Shown in pieces: positions 8,902 through 17,521 of a DNA stretch of 64,000 nt. This DNA comes from Azospirillum sp. B21 (GTDB lineage Bacteria; Pseudomonadota; Alphaproteobacteria; Azospirillales; Azospirillaceae): the NCBI RefSeq assembly GCF_008364825.1, contig NZ_VTTO01000005.1, positions 405,632-469,631 of the forward strand. Reading direction: 5' to 3'. Both the position numbers and the translations under genes were made by a program. Under the pieces are notes generated by a model. That model was not told the origin of the DNA. It did not search any database and worked only from the letters and a program-made list of their open reading frames with translations. The stretch's first letter is position 1. The number at the start of each line of letters is the position of its first letter.

Positions 8902-8939
8902 GGCGGGATAAGGCTCTGAAAAAGCAGCCTTATCCCGCC
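8902..8939. terminator. Perfect 14-bp hairpin between CRISPR array and cas2
   Basis: GGCGGGATAAGGCT (8902-8915) pairs perfectly with AGCCTTATCCCGCC (8926-8939) around a 10-base A-rich loop, starting four bases after the last repeat and ending 32 bases before the cas2 stop. No long T-run follows on either strand. It separates two converging transcripts (array plus strand, cas minus strand), so a bidirectional terminator or insulator is the most likely role; an adaptation (leader-end) element is an alternative. Confidence 0.5.
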
Positions 8940-8971
8940 GCTCCACTGCCTCGATTCCGCCGCTCGGGCCG

Positions 8972-9298
8972 TCAGAAAAGAACGTATTGCTCCGGATTTT
9001 TCCGAGAGGGCTGACGGACTCGCCCATCAAAGCACACGATGGTTTCATACTGCTTTTCCGTGATGAAGACGATGTGCACCTTGCCAGTTGGTGGAACTGC
9101 CTTCTCGATTCGGCGCGTCAGCGCTTCCGATTGCTCTTTGCCAATGCAATGGCGGAGATAAACGGAGAACTGCGACATCTCGAAGCCTTGGTCCAGCAGG
9201 AACTTGCGGAAGGTCGTCGCGGCCTTGCGTTCGCGTTTGGTCAGGACCGGCAGGTCGAACAGCACCATCATCCACATGATCCGGTATCCGCTCAACAT
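8972..9298 (-). CDS. cas2: CRISPR-associated endoribonuclease Cas2
   Basis: 108 residues, the size expected of Cas2. The sequence 'MWMMVLFDLPVLTKRERKA' holds the first beta strand and the conserved aspartate (FDLPV), followed by 'FRKFLLDQGFEMSQFSVYLR' (split by helix 1 and strand 2) and 'VHIVFITEKQYETIVCF'. Cas2 dimers bridge two Cas1 dimers in the spacer-integration complex. The gene lies 12 bases behind cas1 and is the last of the minus-strand cas9-cas1-cas2 operon. An internal ATG at residue 8 is a possible alternative start. Confidence 0.95.
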   Translation of the reverse strand: MLSGYRIMWMMVLFDLPVLTKRERKAATTFRKFLLDQGFEMSQFSVYLRHCIGKEQSEALTRRIEKAVPPTGKVHIVFITEKQYETIVCFDGRVRQPSRKNPEQYVLF

Positions 9299-9310
9299 TG
9301 CCGCGGTCCG

Positions 9311-10273
9311 TCAGGCCGGTTGCGGCACGTTCGACCGCGCGGGTGGGGGAGCAGGCCATTCCAAAGGCTTCGGCGCCCAGGCTTTGCTGCCTTCCCCGGC
9401 CGGAAGGTCGAGCACCGCTTCCCCCTTTTCATAGGCCTGCGCCAGTGACGTCGCGGCCCGCATCACCACCGTGGACAGCGGCGTGGTCCCCTCCGCCGTC
9501 GGCAGGTCGAGTGACGGGACAAGCGCCAGGAATCGTTTGGTGTCCGGCGTCACCGCTTCGTGCCCCGCATCGGCCAGCCGAGCCACGGCGAGGTCGACGA
9601 AGGGGCGGAAAGGCTCCATCAGATCGTCCACCAGGCACAGCGGATTGGCCCTGTTGCGGTGGAACAGGCCAAGCGTGGGGTGCAGTCCCGCCCCCATCAC
9701 CGCCCGCGCCACGGTGGAGCGCAGGATGGCGTAACCATAGTTCAACAGGCCGTTCATACCGTCGGCGTCCGAATCGCGCCGGAAATCGTTCCCGAACAGC
9801 AGCGGCCAGTATCGGCGCGCCGCCTGCGCCTCGATGTTGTCGGGGTCGCCGGAGCGCACCTTGCGGGCCAGCGCCTCGAACGCACCGGCGGGCGCGCCGC
9901 GCGCCTCCAGCACCGCGCCCTGCTGGCGGACCTTGGCGCGCACAAGCAACTGCCAAAGCCGCTTCGTCTGCGGCACCGAGACGTTCAGCTGGGCGCGCAT
10001 GCGCTGGGCCTGTACATGATGGCCATCCACCGGCCACAGGAAGGCTGCCGGCACATGGTTCGGTCCGCACAGCACCACCACGACGCCGCGCTCCGCCAGG
10101 GCCAGCAGCAGGTTGTTGCTGTAGGTCAACCCATGGGCGTTGGCGACCACCGCGCCGATGTCGTCGAGCGGCACGCGCCCGATCTCCCGCCCCTGCCCTT
10201 CCACCACCAGAAAGCCGCGCGACAGCGACAGGTGGCGGCCATCCTCGGCGATCTCGACGATGCGGCCGGTCAT
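9311..10273 (-). CDS. cas1: CRISPR-associated endonuclease Cas1 (type II-C)
   Basis: 320 residues from the ATG at 10273, which overlaps the cas9 stop in TGATG; the open frame 14 codons upstream lies inside cas9 and is not needed. Cas1 is the integrase that inserts new spacers. The N-terminal beta domain has 'MTGRIVEIAEDGRHLSLSRG'. The catalytic alpha domain shows 'DNIEAQAARRYWPLLFG' (metal-binding Glu), 'MNGLLNYGYAILRSTVARAV', 'GAGLHPTLGLFHRNRANPL' (His) and 'LVDDLMEPFRPFVD' (Asp/Glu). No cas4 or csn2 accompanies it, which places the locus in subtype II-C. Confidence 0.96.
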   Translation of the reverse strand: MTGRIVEIAEDGRHLSLSRGFLVVEGQGREIGRVPLDDIGAVVANAHGLTYSNNLLLALAERGVVVVLCGPNHVPAAFLWPVDGHHVQAQRMRAQLNVSVPQTKRLWQLLVRAKVRQQGAVLEARGAPAGAFEALARKVRSGDPDNIEAQAARRYWPLLFGNDFRRDSDADGMNGLLNYGYAILRSTVARAVMGAGLHPTLGLFHRNRANPLCLVDDLMEPFRPFVDLAVARLADAGHEAVTPDTKRFLALVPSLDLPTAEGTTPLSTVVMRAATSLAQAYEKGEAVLDLPAGEGSKAWAPKPLEWPAPPPARSNVPQPA

Positions 10274-13200
10274 CAGGCGGGCTCCGCCTCGCCGGAAATG
10301 GGCATCGCCGCCCATTTCGGGAATCCGGGGTCGCGCACCCGGCCCAGCGGGTCGACGGTCACCCGCCTCGCCCTGCGCGTGCGCAGCTTGTCGAAGGCGA
10401 CGATCAGCCAGCGGAACGGGTCGTCCGGATCGGCGTGGCGCTTGTCCAGTTCCCCGGCGTCCACATGCTCGACCATGCGCAGGCGGTTGTTGGCAGGCTC
10501 CAGCCGGGCCACGCGCATGATCCGCAGGCGCCCGTCATGGTCCAGCCTGACGAGGTCGCCCTTGTGCAGGCGCATGACGAAGCGCTCGCCGTCGGCCGGT
10601 ACATAGGGTGCGGCACGGCCGTCCGGCAGGGCGGTCCGGCGGGCCTCGAACAAGGTGGCGGCGCGCCCGGCCCAGCGGCCATCCGGAAGCGCCACGATGT
10701 CGATGTGGTGCACGTCGCCGGCGATCAGCCCCTTGTAGGGTTCGCCGTCCGGCCCGGCGAGCCAGATCGGATCGGCCTCCTTGGCCAGCAGGCGGACACG
10801 CCGGATGCCCACCCAGGGTTCGGTCGCTGCCAGATCCTCCGCCGCCTTCGCCACCGCCTGCTTGGCGTCCAGCCGGTCGGGGCCGTTCCGGTGGAAGGCG
10901 ACACGCTCCTGCATGGCTTTGCGCAGGTCGGGGGCACGGATGCGCGCGACCTCCTTCTCCGTCAGACCGTCGAGCGGCTTACGGTAGACGAGGTTGAAGC
11001 CAAGCGCCCGTTCCGCCTCCAGGGTCGGACCATAGGCCGTGTCCTCGTGCAGGCGGCCGCCGGTGCCGTGCTCCGGCTTGTGCGAGACGGTCACGCCGCG
11101 CGCCCGCGCCGCCAACTCGTCGCGGAAGCCGTCCCAGGGATCGTCGATGTCGTCCATCAGACGGTCGAGCCCCAGATCCTCGGCACGGGATGCCGCCTGA
11201 GCCAGCCTCTGCACCATGCCCTGGTCGATGCAGCCGATCACCGCCGCGTCCAGCGCGTGGTGCAGGTGGTTGTCGCGGTTCTTGGCGAAGGTCGCATCGA
11301 CCGGCGCTTCACCGCCTTCGCGGTTGTGGTCGCGCAGGATGGAATCGACGCCCCAGCGCCGGCGCAGCATGGCGGTCAGCCGCCCCGGCGAGACACGCAC
11401 GCGGTCGGGGTGACAGACATGGCGCAGATACTCCCGCGCCAGCCGGGCCAGATATTGCGTGTCGGTGATCTGCCGGGCGAGGAACTCTTTCTCCTCTCCC
11501 CAGCGGTTCATGGCGCCTTCGGCAAAGCGCCAGCGCTTGTTGGGCGGCAGATCCTCGACGCAGCCGAGAATCCGCGACCAGCGCGCCTCGTCGCCGTGCC
11601 AGCGCTCGTAGGGTGTCAGGTTGCGCTTGTCGCGGTTGGCGGCGGCCAAGCAGACGATTTTGTTGGCGGCGCTGTCGTCCAGCGTGCGGGAGAAAGGCAG
11701 GATGTGGTCGATGTCGACCTTTTCCGACAACAGCATCTCCAGCCCGATGGTCTCGCCGGTGTAGGGACAGCGGCGGTTGACCCCGGCCCCCTGCTCTTCC
11801 CACAGCCGGAGCTTCATCAGGTTGCGGCCGTTGACCGGCGCGTTGACGCTGCGCAGCAGCGCCTTGCGCTCCTCGTTCCGACGCTGGTTCTCCGCCTGCT
11901 CCTTCTCCTTCTGACGACGCTTCTCCTGCGTCTGCTTCACCTCGCGCGCCAGTTCCACCACGATCTCCTGCGGCTGGCCGTAGCGGTCGATCAACGCGTT
12001 GACCACCGTCCGGACCTGATTGAGCCCGATATGCACCGTCGGGTTGGCGAGCCGGCCGAGCCGCTTCTCCTCCGGGTCGCCTGGATTGCCGGTGCCGAAG
12101 GCGACATGGCGTTCCAGCGCCTTGGCGTAGTAGGGCAGGCGTTCCAGCCGCTCGCCCGGCCGGCGGTCGGAATGGTGGGCGCCGGGGAAGGCGACGGGCA
12201 CGGCCTCGTCATAGCGGATGGGCCGCTGGTCAGATAGCTGGGGGCGCGATTCGGATTCCAGCACCGGCAGCAGGGCGGCCAGGGCCTTCCGGCCGACGCG
12301 CAGGTGAAAGTCGGGCAGCCGTGCGTCGGCGACACGGGCCGCGGCGTCCGGTTCCAGATCCCAGCGCGCGACCAGCCAGTCGATCAGCGCCCCATCATCG
12401 GTTTCCGACAGCAGCCGCTCGACCACCTCGTCCTGTTCGGCCAGGGTCAGCCGCGCCCAGCGCGGGCCGAAGCGCTTCTTGTCGGCCAGCACCGCCGAGG
12501 TCTCGTCGGTCGCCAGTTCCGGCCTGCGGGTGGATTCGTGGGAGAACCCGACGTCGGAGCCGAGCTTCAGCACCTTGCGGATGTCCTTGAATCCGATGGC
12601 CTTGCGGGCCGGCTTCGCCCGCGCCGCGCGCAGGATCAGGTCGCGTTCCTCCATGGTCAGGGGCCGCTCGCTGCGGTCCGGCATGATGATCCGGAGGTTG
12701 GCGAGTTCGGTGTAGAGGCGGAAGCGCTGCGCCGAGGGCAGCGCGCGCGGGGCGCGCTCGTCCTCCGGGATCAGGGAGCATTTGCCAACCTGCGGCGGCT
12801 TCAGCGGGCGCTGGTGGAAGATGCGCTGGCGCAGAGTGGTCCGCACCTCCTCCGTCAGCAGGTCCGGGTGATGGCGCGCCTGCGCCGCCCACAGCGCATC
12901 GAACTCCGCCTCCAGCATCTGCCGCGCCGGGTAGAAGGGGTATTCGGCCTTGGCGCCCCGCCCGACCAGCCGGGCGCGCACGCTGCGCCCGTTCGCGCGC
13001 AGCCACGCGAAGAAGGCGCCCAGCGTCGGCGTGCCGGCCTCCGCCATCTGCATGTCCAGCCGGTCGATGCCGGAGCGGATCTTGCCGGCCTCCTCCTCGT
13101 CGCCGGTGCCGCGCATCGCCTTGAAGCCGCGGCGCTGGTTGATGTGGAACAGCGCGCGGCCGATCTCCTGCGGCTCCAGCCGTTCGGTCAGCCCGCGGGC

Positions 13201-13512
13201 GCGAAGTTCGTAGGGGTCGAGCCGCTCCAGCGCCTTGCGTGCCGCGCGGTCGCCCGGCATCAGGCCGAAGCGGATGAGCCCTGCCATCAGCCGCGCGCGG
13301 CGCACCAGCGTCCGGTCGCGCCGCCGCCGCATCTGCCGCGCGATCCGCCGCGCCACCGCCAGCGAAGTCTTGTCCTGGGGGTTGCGTCCATCAGTGAAGA
13401 TGCGCACGCCCATGCGCCGGATGCCCTTCGGCCTTCCATCATGATCAAGGTCCAGCACGCACCAGCCAAGGGAAGCGGTGCCGAGATCAAGGGAAAGGCG
13501 GTAAGGCTGCAT
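10273..13512 (-). CDS. cas9: CRISPR-associated endonuclease Cas9, subtype II-C
   Basis: 1079 residues, in the short II-C size class. All nuclease residues are present. RuvC-I is 'YRLSLDLGTASLGW' with D9. The arginine-rich bridge helix is at about residues 50-75 (RRIARQMRRRRDRTLVRRAR). RuvC-II is 'IVVELAREVKQTQEKRR' with E520. The HNH motif is 'KVDIDHILPFSRTLDDS' with D602 and H603, and N626 at the expected distance of 23. RuvC-III is 'NHLHHALDAAVIG' with H752 and D755. The remaining C-terminus should hold the PAM-interacting domain. With the tracrRNA at 13635 and the array at 7674 the locus looks complete. It heads the cas9-cas1-cas2 operon and is divergent from the tracrRNA. Confidence 0.98.
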   Translation of the reverse strand: MQPYRLSLDLGTASLGWCVLDLDHDGRPKGIRRMGVRIFTDGRNPQDKTSLAVARRIARQMRRRRDRTLVRRARLMAGLIRFGLMPGDRAARKALERLDPYELRARGLTERLEPQEIGRALFHINQRRGFKAMRGTGDEEEAGKIRSGIDRLDMQMAEAGTPTLGAFFAWLRANGRSVRARLVGRGAKAEYPFYPARQMLEAEFDALWAAQARHHPDLLTEEVRTTLRQRIFHQRPLKPPQVGKCSLIPEDERAPRALPSAQRFRLYTELANLRIIMPDRSERPLTMEERDLILRAARAKPARKAIGFKDIRKVLKLGSDVGFSHESTRRPELATDETSAVLADKKRFGPRWARLTLAEQDEVVERLLSETDDGALIDWLVARWDLEPDAAARVADARLPDFHLRVGRKALAALLPVLESESRPQLSDQRPIRYDEAVPVAFPGAHHSDRRPGERLERLPYYAKALERHVAFGTGNPGDPEEKRLGRLANPTVHIGLNQVRTVVNALIDRYGQPQEIVVELAREVKQTQEKRRQKEKEQAENQRRNEERKALLRSVNAPVNGRNLMKLRLWEEQGAGVNRRCPYTGETIGLEMLLSEKVDIDHILPFSRTLDDSAANKIVCLAAANRDKRNLTPYERWHGDEARWSRILGCVEDLPPNKRWRFAEGAMNRWGEEKEFLARQITDTQYLARLAREYLRHVCHPDRVRVSPGRLTAMLRRRWGVDSILRDHNREGGEAPVDATFAKNRDNHLHHALDAAVIGCIDQGMVQRLAQAASRAEDLGLDRLMDDIDDPWDGFRDELAARARGVTVSHKPEHGTGGRLHEDTAYGPTLEAERALGFNLVYRKPLDGLTEKEVARIRAPDLRKAMQERVAFHRNGPDRLDAKQAVAKAAEDLAATEPWVGIRRVRLLAKEADPIWLAGPDGEPYKGLIAGDVHHIDIVALPDGRWAGRAATLFEARRTALPDGRAAPYVPADGERFVMRLHKGDLVRLDHDGRLRIMRVARLEPANNRLRMVEHVDAGELDKRHADPDDPFRWLIVAFDKLRTRRARRVTVDPLGRVRDPGFPKWAAMPISGEAEPA

Positions 13513-13600
13513 GGGATCGTCCGCTTACGAATTGAATACGCGTGAGTTCAAGCGGGATAGAGTCGCCGGAAACTCTTCGCCGTCGAGCCTATCACAACCC

Positions 13601-13628
13601 TTGACCGTGCGGCGGTCTATGCTATTCT
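13601..13628 (+). promoter_or_regulatory. Predicted tracrRNA promoter
   Basis: TTGACC at 13601-13606 and TATTCT at 13623-13628 are 16 bases apart and give a start near 13635, about 20 bases before the anti-repeat. The match to a housekeeping sigma-70 promoter is good. Confidence 0.6.
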
Positions 13629-13634
13629 CTTTTT

Positions 13635-13747
13635 TAACTGGAAGCGTTGCCTGTTTTAGCCGATGGGAAACCGTGGTCCAGCCGTTAACAAGTCCGCCTC
13701 GGCGGACACAAGATGCGGGGCGGGCTACGGCTCGCCCCTTCTTGTTT
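13635..13747 (+). ncRNA. tracrRNA of the type II-C system
   Basis: Positions 13657-13684 are a 28-base perfect reverse complement of the CRISPR repeat (it begins TAGCCGATGGGAAACC and ends GTCCAGCCG), the anti-repeat. Downstream is a small hairpin GTCCGC-CTCG-GCGGAC (13692-13707). A second, larger hairpin follows: ACAAG ... GGGGCG pairs with CGCCCC ... CTTGT (13708-13745), running into TTCTTGTTT. This repeat:anti-repeat, hairpin, terminator-hairpin order is the normal tracrRNA plan. It is transcribed away from cas9 and toward the 3' end of the restriction-modification gene. The 5' end is inferred from the promoter; the 3' end from the terminator. Confidence 0.9.
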
Positions 13748-13767
13748 GCGCAAGCTTCTCTCCCCGG

Positions 13768-16700
13768 TCATCCGGCCTTTCTCCGGTGCGAGGTTGGGCG
13801 CGAAGGCTCCGTAGCGCGTTGCGGCTCCGCCACGGGCATTTCCACAGAGTCGGACTGCGCCGGTTTTCCGCCCGAGATCGGCAGCAGCAGATTCCCTTGA
13901 TCCCTGTCGATCGCCTTCGCCGCCTTCTTCCGGCGTTTGACCGCATCGGCAGCCGGCCTTGCATGGTTCAGAGCCAGGAGGCGGCGCAGGACCTCCTCGT
14001 CGGAAATGTCGGCCGGCCAGCCGTAAGCGGCGGCCACGGCGGCGTCGAGCGCCGCATGGGCGTTCGCCAGGAAGGCCGGGCGCTGGTTGTAGAGATTGGT
14101 CAGGGTGCGGGTCTTCAGGATCGCAGCAGCGGCCTCGTCGCGCGGCAGCAGGCGGTCGGGAAAGCCCGTTACCACCTCCGGCTCCCGCGTCACAAGGTCC
14201 GGTGGGTTCAACCAGTTTTCCCGCAGCTCGTTCAACCGCTGTGCTGCCTCGGCGATGGCCTGCGCGCGGGGGTCGGCTGCGTAGGATGAGGCCGGGAGAT
14301 CAGGCGTCAGTCCCTCCGGGAAGGGGAAGGTTTCGAATGTGGTCGAGGGGGTGTAGCGGGGGCGGTCCTCCAGGCTTGTTCCGAGACGCAATGCCCAGAG
14401 TTCGTGGAAGCGGCTGTGCAGGATGCCGAAAGTCGTGTCATCGTCGCGGGCAATCACGTCCAGCAGATTGGCCGACAACACGCCGGTGGGCTGCCACACG
14501 AACACCCGATGCTTGGCGACGACCGGTGTCACTATGCAACGTACAAGCCTGGAGAGGTTGGTCCGCAGTTCGGGACGGGAGCGCTCGTGCTGCCACCATA
14601 CGCTCCGGGTTCGTTCGTTGCGGTCTTTGCTTCGTTCCGGACGGACTTCGCGCAGCACATGCTCGAAAGGTGCCTCATAGAAGGCCGCTTCCTGTTCATC
14701 CATCCCCGTGAAGTCGATCACCCAGGTGTCCGAAGATCGACGGACGACATCCAGGGCGTTCAGCCAAGGGCGCAGAACATCGGCATTCGGTCGTCCATTC
14801 GGGTTGGTCGGGCTGGATAACCACGCGCGGGCCGTCGAACCGGGAACGTCGAAGGATCCATATTTTTTGATGCCTTCGAAACACACCCCGACATTCTCCG
14901 CCAGCGGCTTCGCCGTCGTCAGATCCACGCCGCCCGCGGTCAGATCGGCGAAGATCTCCGGCACCTCGCGGCCGTCCAGCCGGGGCGTTTCGTCCAGGCC
15001 CTTGGGGCCGAAGCACACCAACGACACGCGGACGGCGGCGCCGTCCACCGTCCAGGGCTCGTCGGACCACGCTTCCAGGATGGTGCCGTCGGCGCGGATG
15101 CGGTCGAGGACGCTGCGGTTGGCGCCGCCGCGGATCGAATTGGTGGCGACCAGTCCGACGCGCTCGATCTTACCCTCTTCCAGCAGGGCGCGCGCCTTCT
15201 CGAACCAGTAGCAGACGAGGTCCGCCGCACCCGGCACACGCCCTTCGAACAGGCGTCGCAGGCGCGTGACATACTCCGCCCCCAATTCGCCCAGCATCGT
15301 CTTGTCGCCGAGGAAGGGCGGGTTGCCGACGATGACCATCCGGTACGGCTCCCCGTCATCCTCATCGCCGCCGTCCTTCCCGGCCGCTGCGAGGGCTTGC
15401 GGATCGGACCAGCGGGTCTCGCCGCCGATCAGGTCGACCAGCGCGTCCTTCTGCTCGATGGTCTTCAGGGACTGCAGGATGGGGTTGCGCGGCACGTCGT
15501 AGCCATGGCGGCGCATCCACTGGATCGCGCCGATCCAGACGGAGATGCGGGCCAGTTCGACGCCCAGCGGGTTCACGTCTATGCCCAGCACCGCCTCCGG
15601 CCCGATGGTCTTGGAGCGCTCGTTGCCCTTCAGATCGAGTTCGAGCTGACGGGGAAAGCCGAAGGTCTCCCCGTCGATCACCACCTCGTGCTCCAGATCC
15701 TTCAACTCGCGCAGGGCCAGATACAGGAAGTTGCCGGAGCCGCAGGCCGGATCCAGCACGCGGAACCGGCGCAGGCTCTTGAGAAAGCGGTCATAGAGCG
15801 CCCGCGCGTCGCGGCGTGCCCGGTCGCGCCGCCGGGGCGCCGCCCCCCTGGCCTCGGCGAGCAGTGCCGTGATCCGCTCCCGCGCCGCCGCCCATTCCCG
15901 GCGCAACGGCCGGGTTATGACAGGCTCCACCAGCTTCATGATGGTCGGTTCGGGCGTGTAATAGACCCCCACCGCCCCTTTGGAACGGCCGTCGCGGTCG
16001 CGGCGCACCACCTCGCGCGCCAGCGCCCGGCGGCGCTCCGGGCTCAGGCCGCGCTCGAACAGCGTGCCCATGATCGTCGGGTCGATCTCCGACCAGTCCA
16101 GCCGCGCCGCTTCGCGCACAATGGCGAGGTCGTCCCCGTCCAGCGGCAGGGCACCGGCGTCTTCGAACAGCCCGCCGTTGAACCATTCGACCTTTTCGAA
16201 CCCCAGGCGTCCGCCGTTCTTCATGGATCGGAACAGCTGCTCCGCCAGCGGCACGAACTCGGCCGGGTCACGTACGGTCTCGTCCAGCAACCGGGTGAAC
16301 AGGCCCTTTCCGAGCAGGCCGACATCTTCGGCGAACATGCAGAAGACCAGCCGCATCAGGAAATGGGCGACGGTCCAGCGGTCGTGCCCGCGCGCCACCA
16401 TCCGGGCGGCCAGGGTCGCGAAACGGGCCGCCACCTCCTCCGTCAGCATGGCCCGTGTCCGACCGGGCCGCAGCCGCTCCGGATCGGAAAAGGCCCATTT
16501 GAGGATGTCCAGCCGGCTGGAATCGAGCAGATCCCGCAGGCCGATCTCGTGCATCACCGTGACCGCGTTGGTCCAGTTCGTGTAGACCCGGACCCTTGCC
16601 ATGTCGCTGACGATCAGCAGTGGCGGGTTGGCCAGGGCCGGCGCGTAGCGCTGCAGCTGGGCGTAGGCCGCGTCCAGGTTGCGGCCGGGTCCCTTGTACT

Positions 16701-16947
16701 CCCACGCGAAGCAGCCACGTTTCCAGACATCGGCTCGTCCCGGGCGCCGGTCCGTCTTCGCGACCGCTTTCTCGAAGCAGTAATCGGTGGCCGACGGGTC
16801 CGCTTCGGCAGGAGGCATCTCCCCCAGAACATGACAAAGGTCGATGAAATGCTCGTGCGAACCCTGGCTCTCGCCCAGTGAAGACCGCCCCCATTTGCGG
16901 ACGAAGTCTTCCACCGTCATGCGAGGCCGCATGGCGTTGTCAAGCAT
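13768..16947 (-). CDS. MmeI-like class IIL restriction-modification enzyme
   Basis: 1059 residues. Near the N-terminus 'ADVWKRGCFAWEYKGPG' gives D73-x9-E83-x-K85, the D-x9-ExK nuclease motif known from MmeI. A long helical spacer follows. The gamma-type adenine methyltransferase has motif I 'VLDPACGSGNFLYLAL' (D399) and motif IV 'IVGNPPFLGDK' (N542). The C-terminal 450 residues should contain the target-recognition domain. In this class one polypeptide both modifies one strand of its site and cuts about 20 bases away. It is slightly longer than MmeI itself (about 920). The gene stands alone, converges on the tracrRNA, and with CRISPR forms a defence block. Recognition sequence cannot be read from the protein by eye. 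Confidence 0.88.
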   Translation of the reverse strand: MLDNAMRPRMTVEDFVRKWGRSSLGESQGSHEHFIDLCHVLGEMPPAEADPSATDYCFEKAVAKTDRRPGRADVWKRGCFAWEYKGPGRNLDAAYAQLQRYAPALANPPLLIVSDMARVRVYTNWTNAVTVMHEIGLRDLLDSSRLDILKWAFSDPERLRPGRTRAMLTEEVAARFATLAARMVARGHDRWTVAHFLMRLVFCMFAEDVGLLGKGLFTRLLDETVRDPAEFVPLAEQLFRSMKNGGRLGFEKVEWFNGGLFEDAGALPLDGDDLAIVREAARLDWSEIDPTIMGTLFERGLSPERRRALAREVVRRDRDGRSKGAVGVYYTPEPTIMKLVEPVITRPLRREWAAARERITALLAEARGAAPRRRDRARRDARALYDRFLKSLRRFRVLDPACGSGNFLYLALRELKDLEHEVVIDGETFGFPRQLELDLKGNERSKTIGPEAVLGIDVNPLGVELARISVWIGAIQWMRRHGYDVPRNPILQSLKTIEQKDALVDLIGGETRWSDPQALAAAGKDGGDEDDGEPYRMVIVGNPPFLGDKTMLGELGAEYVTRLRRLFEGRVPGAADLVCYWFEKARALLEEGKIERVGLVATNSIRGGANRSVLDRIRADGTILEAWSDEPWTVDGAAVRVSLVCFGPKGLDETPRLDGREVPEIFADLTAGGVDLTTAKPLAENVGVCFEGIKKYGSFDVPGSTARAWLSSPTNPNGRPNADVLRPWLNALDVVRRSSDTWVIDFTGMDEQEAAFYEAPFEHVLREVRPERSKDRNERTRSVWWQHERSRPELRTNLSRLVRCIVTPVVAKHRVFVWQPTGVLSANLLDVIARDDDTTFGILHSRFHELWALRLGTSLEDRPRYTPSTTFETFPFPEGLTPDLPASSYAADPRAQAIAEAAQRLNELRENWLNPPDLVTREPEVVTGFPDRLLPRDEAAAAILKTRTLTNLYNQRPAFLANAHAALDAAVAAAYGWPADISDEEVLRRLLALNHARPAADAVKRRKKAAKAIDRDQGNLLLPISGGKPAQSDSVEMPVAEPQRATEPSRPTSHRRKAG

Positions 16948-17323
16948 CTTGGCACGTTCTCTGGTGTGTTTATCTACATCAGATACGCGCCAGAAATATT
17001 AAAGGATGATTAATCCCAGAGAGAACACAAACATATGCTCTCTCTCGATAAAGCATACGACTGGATGGTTTTCGCTTTTCTATGATTTTTGCAAACACAA
17101 TTCTAAGATTTGAAGCGAGCCGTCTTTTGATACTTTGATCGTATATATTGGGCCCATGATAAGGATACCGCCCCCAGGCTTGGGTCGATCATCCCTTCCC
17201 TTCCATGGAATTCAGCAAAGGGCAGGTTTGGGGGAACCGGCCGGAGGCAATGACGCGAGCAACGGAGAAACGCCCCGATTCGTCAATACTGCGGCGTTTT
17301 GCCGCACAGAATGCGCTTCCCAC
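16948..17323. other. A+T-rich intergenic region
   Basis: No convincing gene is seen. Base composition drops sharply from the restriction-modification gene into this stretch (for example 16990-17150), suggesting the border of an acquired segment. Promoters for the minus-strand restriction-modification gene should lie in its first 150 bases, but I see no clear -35/-10 pair. Confidence 0.4.
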
Positions 17324-17461
17324 TTACCTTGCTTTCCGGACCATCCACCGTCGCCACCGGGCGGGGATCCCGAGTTGCGCGGCCATGAGGACAAGATCGG
17401 GCAATGAACGGGCGCCCATCTTCTCCATCACGGGGCGTTTGTGCATCTTTGCCGTTATCTC
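17324..17461 (-). pseudogene. C-terminal remnant of a LuxR/FixJ-type response regulator
   Basis: On the reverse strand 17461-17366 reads EITAKMHKRPVMEKMGAR followed by SLPDLVLMAAQLGI. This is the recognition helix and tail of a GerE/LuxR helix-turn-helix as found in FixJ-like regulators (compare '..EVHRHNVMEKLEVGSVADLTRLL' in TtrR of this window). The residues before it are not homologous, and no receiver domain or start is present, so only the last third of the DNA-binding domain survives. It lies downstream of the glycosyltransferase gene in the A+T-rich segment and marks past rearrangement. Confidence 0.6.
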
Positions 17462-17521
17462 ACAGCAAATCATGAACCACGCCACGCACTGAACCTCGAA
17501 ATCCACCACATCAGTTCACGC

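Noticed and set aside
7614..9014. A 466-codon plus-strand frame, and others in further frames, running through the CRISPR array
   Set aside because: The 66-bp period is a multiple of three and the repeat has no stop in these frames, so the frames are by-products of the array. The translations are just the repeat plus ten spacer codons.
9298..12237. A 979-codon plus-strand frame opposite cas1 and cas9
   Set aside because: Pure shadow of the cas genes, with composition typical of antisense frames and no ribosome-binding site.
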